DNA of 14,711 bases from Phoronis ovalis (lineage: Eukaryota; Phoronida; Phoronidae). The position numbers and the translations under genes are program-made. Positions 1 to 14,711 of the stretch are shown here, piece after piece (position 1 is the stretch's first letter; each line of letters starts with the position of its first letter). Where the stretch lies: the NCBI GenBank assembly GCA_028565635.1, contig JAOXYB010030898.1, positions 1-14,711 of the forward strand. Direction: 5' to 3'. The notes beneath the pieces are model-generated. The model did no database searches. It worked only from the letters and a program-made list of their open reading frames with translations, and had not been told where the DNA came from.

Positions 1-457
1 ACAAAGATGGCTTTACAACTACAGAAACTACATCATATGATGGGCATCTGTCTGCACCCGCAGACCTCTTGTTAAATGTTATTTTTGTGGTAAAGTAGTG
101 TCTCTTTTTCTATTAATTATTAGCTTTGAAAGTGTTCATAATTATTAGGTTTTGCAAAATGTCTACCTAATTGATAGAACCCAGCAGTAGATAAAAATTA
201 GCCATATCCTAGTGATAGGCATTTTAAGAGATAAGATATATTCATAGTGTCGGACCATATTTTATACAGCAACTAGCATATTTGATGGAGGTAGGTGTTA
301 TGTGACATTACTGGAGCATCTCAGACTGTGTCTTTGTTTCAAAGATTGTGGTTTAACATTATACTGATCTTAGACTAGGGCAGTACATTTTTTGGCAGAA
401 AAGTAGTATAGTTTTAAAGAATAAAGTTCTTTATTCTTTATTTTTCATCTTTTACAA
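1..457. other. AT-rich non-coding DNA beyond the lectin 3' end
   Basis: No neurofibromin-like exon was found here in any frame. Apart from the inverted repeat and poly(A) signals at 416-442 I see no structure. It is probably part of the same large neurofibromin intron that holds the lectin. Confidence 0.5.
430..442 (-). terminator. Poly(A) signals of the lectin gene
   Basis: Two AATAAA hexamers on the - strand (437-442 and 430-435) lie 16-28 nt past the lectin stop codon, at a normal place for 3' end formation with a very short 3' UTR. Both lie in or at the edge of a perfect inverted repeat (416-439) that also places AATAAA on the + strand. Confidence 0.6.
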
Positions 458-591
458 TTACATGTAGTCTTGTTTGAGCTCACAAATGTAACTGTATTGC
501 CTATCACATGGTGCATCATTCCATTGGTACTGATGACTTGGTGGATATAATACTAGACAATCTTCTCCACTAACATTATCATTTGGTTCCC
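458..591 (-). CDS. Secreted C-type lectin, exon 2 (EPN calcium/sugar site and C-terminus)
   Basis: The exon follows an acceptor reading ctgcag on the - strand and completes the glycine codon split by the intron, giving WYPG-EPND. It supplies residues 199-241. EPN at 199-201 is the mannose-type Ca2+/sugar-binding motif and WND at 221-223 is the second calcium-site motif, so the protein should be a functional sugar binder. Cys209, Cys226 and Cys234 complete the conserved disulfides. The sequence YSYICELK followed within a few residues by a TAA stop at 458-460 is a usual lectin ending. The intron is 592-874 (283 nt). Confidence 0.92.
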
Positions 592-874
592 CTGCAGGAG
601 ACAAAGCAGATTACATGCTTCGCTACAATTGCTGTGACTGTAGTTAATACAGGTTCCCCTAGTTTTCCTGGTGTTTATTTATAACCTGTACATTGTTAAC
701 AAAATTAATATGTCATGTTTGCTAATTGGTATACCATGTTAACTAGATTTTTAAGTCAAATTTAAATTTGGTAAGTTATACTTAAGAGTATTTTATTTTG
801 CGTTCTAAGGAACACTAAGACAAGCTACAGTAATATCATCTACTTGTTATATTCAGTGTACTATGTCATCTTAC

Positions 875-1466
875 CTGGGTACCAATTTGTGTAAATACCA
901 CCAGTTGTAATCGTTTGTCCTGTTGCTTCCCAAACCCAGTGTCCTTCCGTCTGTAGATCATGTCCCCCAAGCCACCAATAATCACTTCCATGATTGTCGA
1001 TGATGTGTTGAACAGTCTTTTCAAGAAACTGTTGTTTTTCCTTGGAGTCTATAGTGACCAAATGACCACCATCCTTTTTACATTGAGCTTCAGCTGTATT
1101 CCAGTCAACCTTGCTAGAACTGAATTTGTAGCAGGAATTAAACATGCTGTTCTTGACATAACCAGCAGGGCAAGCATTATCAAACTTAATTCTCAGATAA
1201 GTATCAATTTTCTGACATGTCTCTTGACTTGTACTTGCTGAACTTGCTATTTTAGCTTCAAGAGTGTTCAGTCGTTGGGATACAACAGTTTCCAAAGCTT
1301 GAAGTGACAGTTGTTGTTTCTGCATCTCAGCCATCATGGTTTCAATTTTGGCTATAACATTTTCATTTTTACAACAATTTACTGTCTCCCCTGCTGGCCC
1401 AGTCTGATCTTGGGAATTGACAAAGGAAAAAGTACATACAAGAACAAATATTTTTAGTTGGCTCAT
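875..1466 (-). CDS. Secreted C-type lectin, exon 1 (signal peptide, coiled coil, most of the lectin domain)
   Basis: This exon encodes residues 1-198 (the last codon is split) of a predicted 241-residue secreted C-type lectin, probably a Ca2+-dependent sugar-binding immune or adhesion protein. Residues 1-18 (MSQLKIFVLVCTFSFVNS) form a signal peptide. Cys31-Cys32 could link chains. Residues about 36-78 form a heptad-like coiled coil. The lectin domain starts at Cys99 and has the long-form cysteine pattern 99/112, 129/234 and 209/226, plus WWLGG near 164-168 and WVWE at 177-180. The start at 1466 is chosen because the signal peptide follows directly. The exon ends at NWYP-G with a consensus donor (gtaaga on the - strand) in phase 1. 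The lectin is antisense to neurofibromin. The bivalve-type assignment rests on domain layout only. Confidence 0.93.
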
Positions 1467-1593
1467 GTTGCTGGTACAAGAGTGCCTTTAATTAAAGAAC
1501 ACCTGATGAAACACCACTTTTAAGCACAAGATAATGATACATGCGATAACATGTACTACACAGCTCATGTTCGTAGTACGAGAGTGACTTTAA
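1461..1593. repeat. Direct repeat of the lectin start-codon region
   Basis: Segment 1461-1491, which spans the lectin start codon, recurs at 1563-1593 with 26 of 31 positions matching, 102 nt further upstream in the lectin's direction. The upstream copy keeps an ATGAGC start on the - strand. It opens a 26-codon hydrophobic reading frame (1568 down to 1488) that ends before the real start. This is a partial tandem duplication of the gene's 5' end. A degenerate TATA-like word (CTTAAAAG, - strand) lies between the copies near 1517-1524. Confidence 0.7.
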
Positions 1594-2754
1594 GGGAAAG
1601 ATAAGACAAGGTTGTTTTATGCTTGATTTTATCATTCATCTGGCTATTCCCAGATTGGTATCACTAAAAGTAGGAATGATGATTAATATTCGTAATGTTG
1701 ATATATTATTAGCTGTTTTAAATGGGGAAAAAATACCTTTTAAATTTAGGTTAAACTAAGATTTGCTATTTATAAAGTATAAACAGGCCCGTCAGACACT
1801 TTTTCAAAAGGAGATGCGTTTGTGGTGTTCAGTAATCCAAAAAATTAAAAAAAAAAGGTTGCTGAAATGTCTCCGTGCTGCCAGAAAAAATTGACCAGCA
1901 AAAAGAAAAAGGCCATTTCACGTCTTAGTGCTGCCAGAAAAAATTAACAAGCAAAAAAAAAATTTAAAAAAAAACAGAGCTGCCAGGTGCGCTGGTTTTC
2001 TTGTCAATTCAAAAGGAAGACGCATTACTATTTCAAAAGGGGGTGTGTTAACATTACATTAATGGTCCTCCCATTTCAAAAGGGGGGTGCGGTATCATTA
2101 CATATGTTCCTCCCATTTCAAAAGGGGGGTGCGTTCGCACCCAACGCATCCCCCCATCTGACGGGCATGATAAATATAAGTGCATGGAAGACTTGTTTTT
2201 AAATTAAAACATAATAAAAAAATAGAATTGTGCAGTTTCTTAGTGGTATAAAAGCATAAGAGGTCATCTTTAATGTTGATCAGTGCTTGTCTGTTTTGAG
2301 TACAAGATTTAAATCTCTTATAAAGGTATTCATTATTTGTGTATTTTACCAGAATAAACTATATTTTTATTTTTTCAATTAAGTAAGACAGTAGGTTTTA
2401 ACTATTATATCAGTGTTTATTACATTCTATCCTTATCTGATAAACATTTTATAAATGCTATTTATTATGGTACACTAGTTCCTGCTATACTTATGTAAAC
2501 ATTAAAAGTGTATTAATTGAGACTGTAACCAGGGACTATTTTTCAAAAGTCCAAAAAGCTTATGAGGGGACAACTTATTTATGTTCACATTATTTTTGAA
2601 GTATCTCATGATTCAGGTATCACAATAGGCAAACTAAGAACAAAGTAAATATTTAGACATTAGACAACCCATTTAATAGCAGGTATTTACTTTTGAAGTT
2701 ATGCATACTGAGGTGCTGTTATATCTTGTAGTTAAATATATTTCTGTGTTGCAG
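1467..2754. other. Non-coding region between the lectin start and the first neurofibromin exon
   Basis: It contains the presumed lectin promoter, the start-region direct repeat and the 380-bp inverted-end element. From about 2167 to 2754 it is plain AT-rich sequence ending in the acceptor gtgttgcag. The short open frame inside the repeat element is low-complexity and not a gene. Confidence 0.6.
1787..2166. mobile_element. Putative non-autonomous element with short terminal inverted repeats (MITE/foldback-like)
   Basis: The left end GCCCGTCAGA (1787-1796) and right end TCTGACGGGC (2157-2166) are perfect 10-bp inverted copies. Just inside, GATGCGTT on the left faces AACGCATC on the right. The interior holds a 53-bp-spaced pair of GTGCTGCCAGAAAAAATT units (1875 and 1928), five TTCAAAAGG-type units (about 1802, 2008, 2031, 2074 and 2116, the last two 42 bp apart), and a GGGTGCG/CGCACCC hairpin (2127-2142). 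Its G-rich runs contrast with the AT-rich surroundings. No transposase and no clear target-site duplication is visible, so the class is inference. Confidence 0.55.

Positions 2755-14711
<11,957 letters not shown>

Noticed and set aside
1-78. Possible upstream neurofibromin exon (a frame containing GICLH)
   Set aside because: The similarity to human GGVCLQ is only a few residues, the rest does not match, the frame stops soon and no plausible donor is present.
960-1241. 93-codon + strand open frame
   Set aside because: It is the antisense shadow of the lectin exon.
1987-2202. 71-codon + strand open frame
   Set aside because: It reads through the tandem units of the inverted-end element. The protein repeats simply mirror the DNA repeats.

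Overview
The window is AT-rich animal genomic DNA. It carries the middle part of a neurofibromin gene (NF1, the Ras GTPase-activating protein) on the + strand and a complete two-exon C-type lectin gene on the - strand. The lectin resembles the secreted, coiled-coil, EPN-type lectins that are expanded in bivalves. The AT-rich introns and scattered ACATGTA words also fit a mollusc. A bivalve is the best guess, but this is inference.

Layout. Positions 458-1466 (-) hold the lectin: signal peptide, coiled-coil stalk and C-type lectin domain, split by one intron. Neurofibromin exons flank this region in the complete gene: the first exon here starts mid-protein, near residue 880-890 by human numbering. 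The lectin is therefore probably nested, antisense, in a neurofibromin intron. Positions 1787-2166 hold a roughly 380-bp repeat bounded by inverted ends. From 2755 to 14054, 17 consecutive neurofibromin exon positions (18 exons counting an alternative pair) join without a frame break into about 845 codons. They cover the cysteine/serine-rich region and approach to the GAP domain (exons 1-7), the Ras-GAP domain with its arginine finger (exons 7-13) and the Sec14-like lipid-binding module (exons 14-17). The PH-like part and the C-terminus lie beyond the window.

The most interesting signal is in the GAP domain. The exon encoding the FLR-F-NPA motif is present twice (8373-8512 and 8787-8923). Both copies have intact splice sites and the same entry and exit phases. 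Using both copies, or neither, gives an early stop, so they look like mutually exclusive alternative exons. They differ throughout, and the second carries four extra residues just before FLR. A third, truncated and stop-containing relic of the second copy lies in a later intron (11402-11460). Vertebrate NF1 regulates its GAP activity through an alternative microexon at nearly the same place, so a different splicing switch may act here on the same part of the enzyme. A second splice oddity is a roughly 48-bp tandem duplication of the last exon's end, including its 5' splice site. Using the distal site would add 16 residues in frame.

Exon limits were set by frame continuity, GT/AG borders and comparison with human neurofibromin recalled from memory. 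No search was run.
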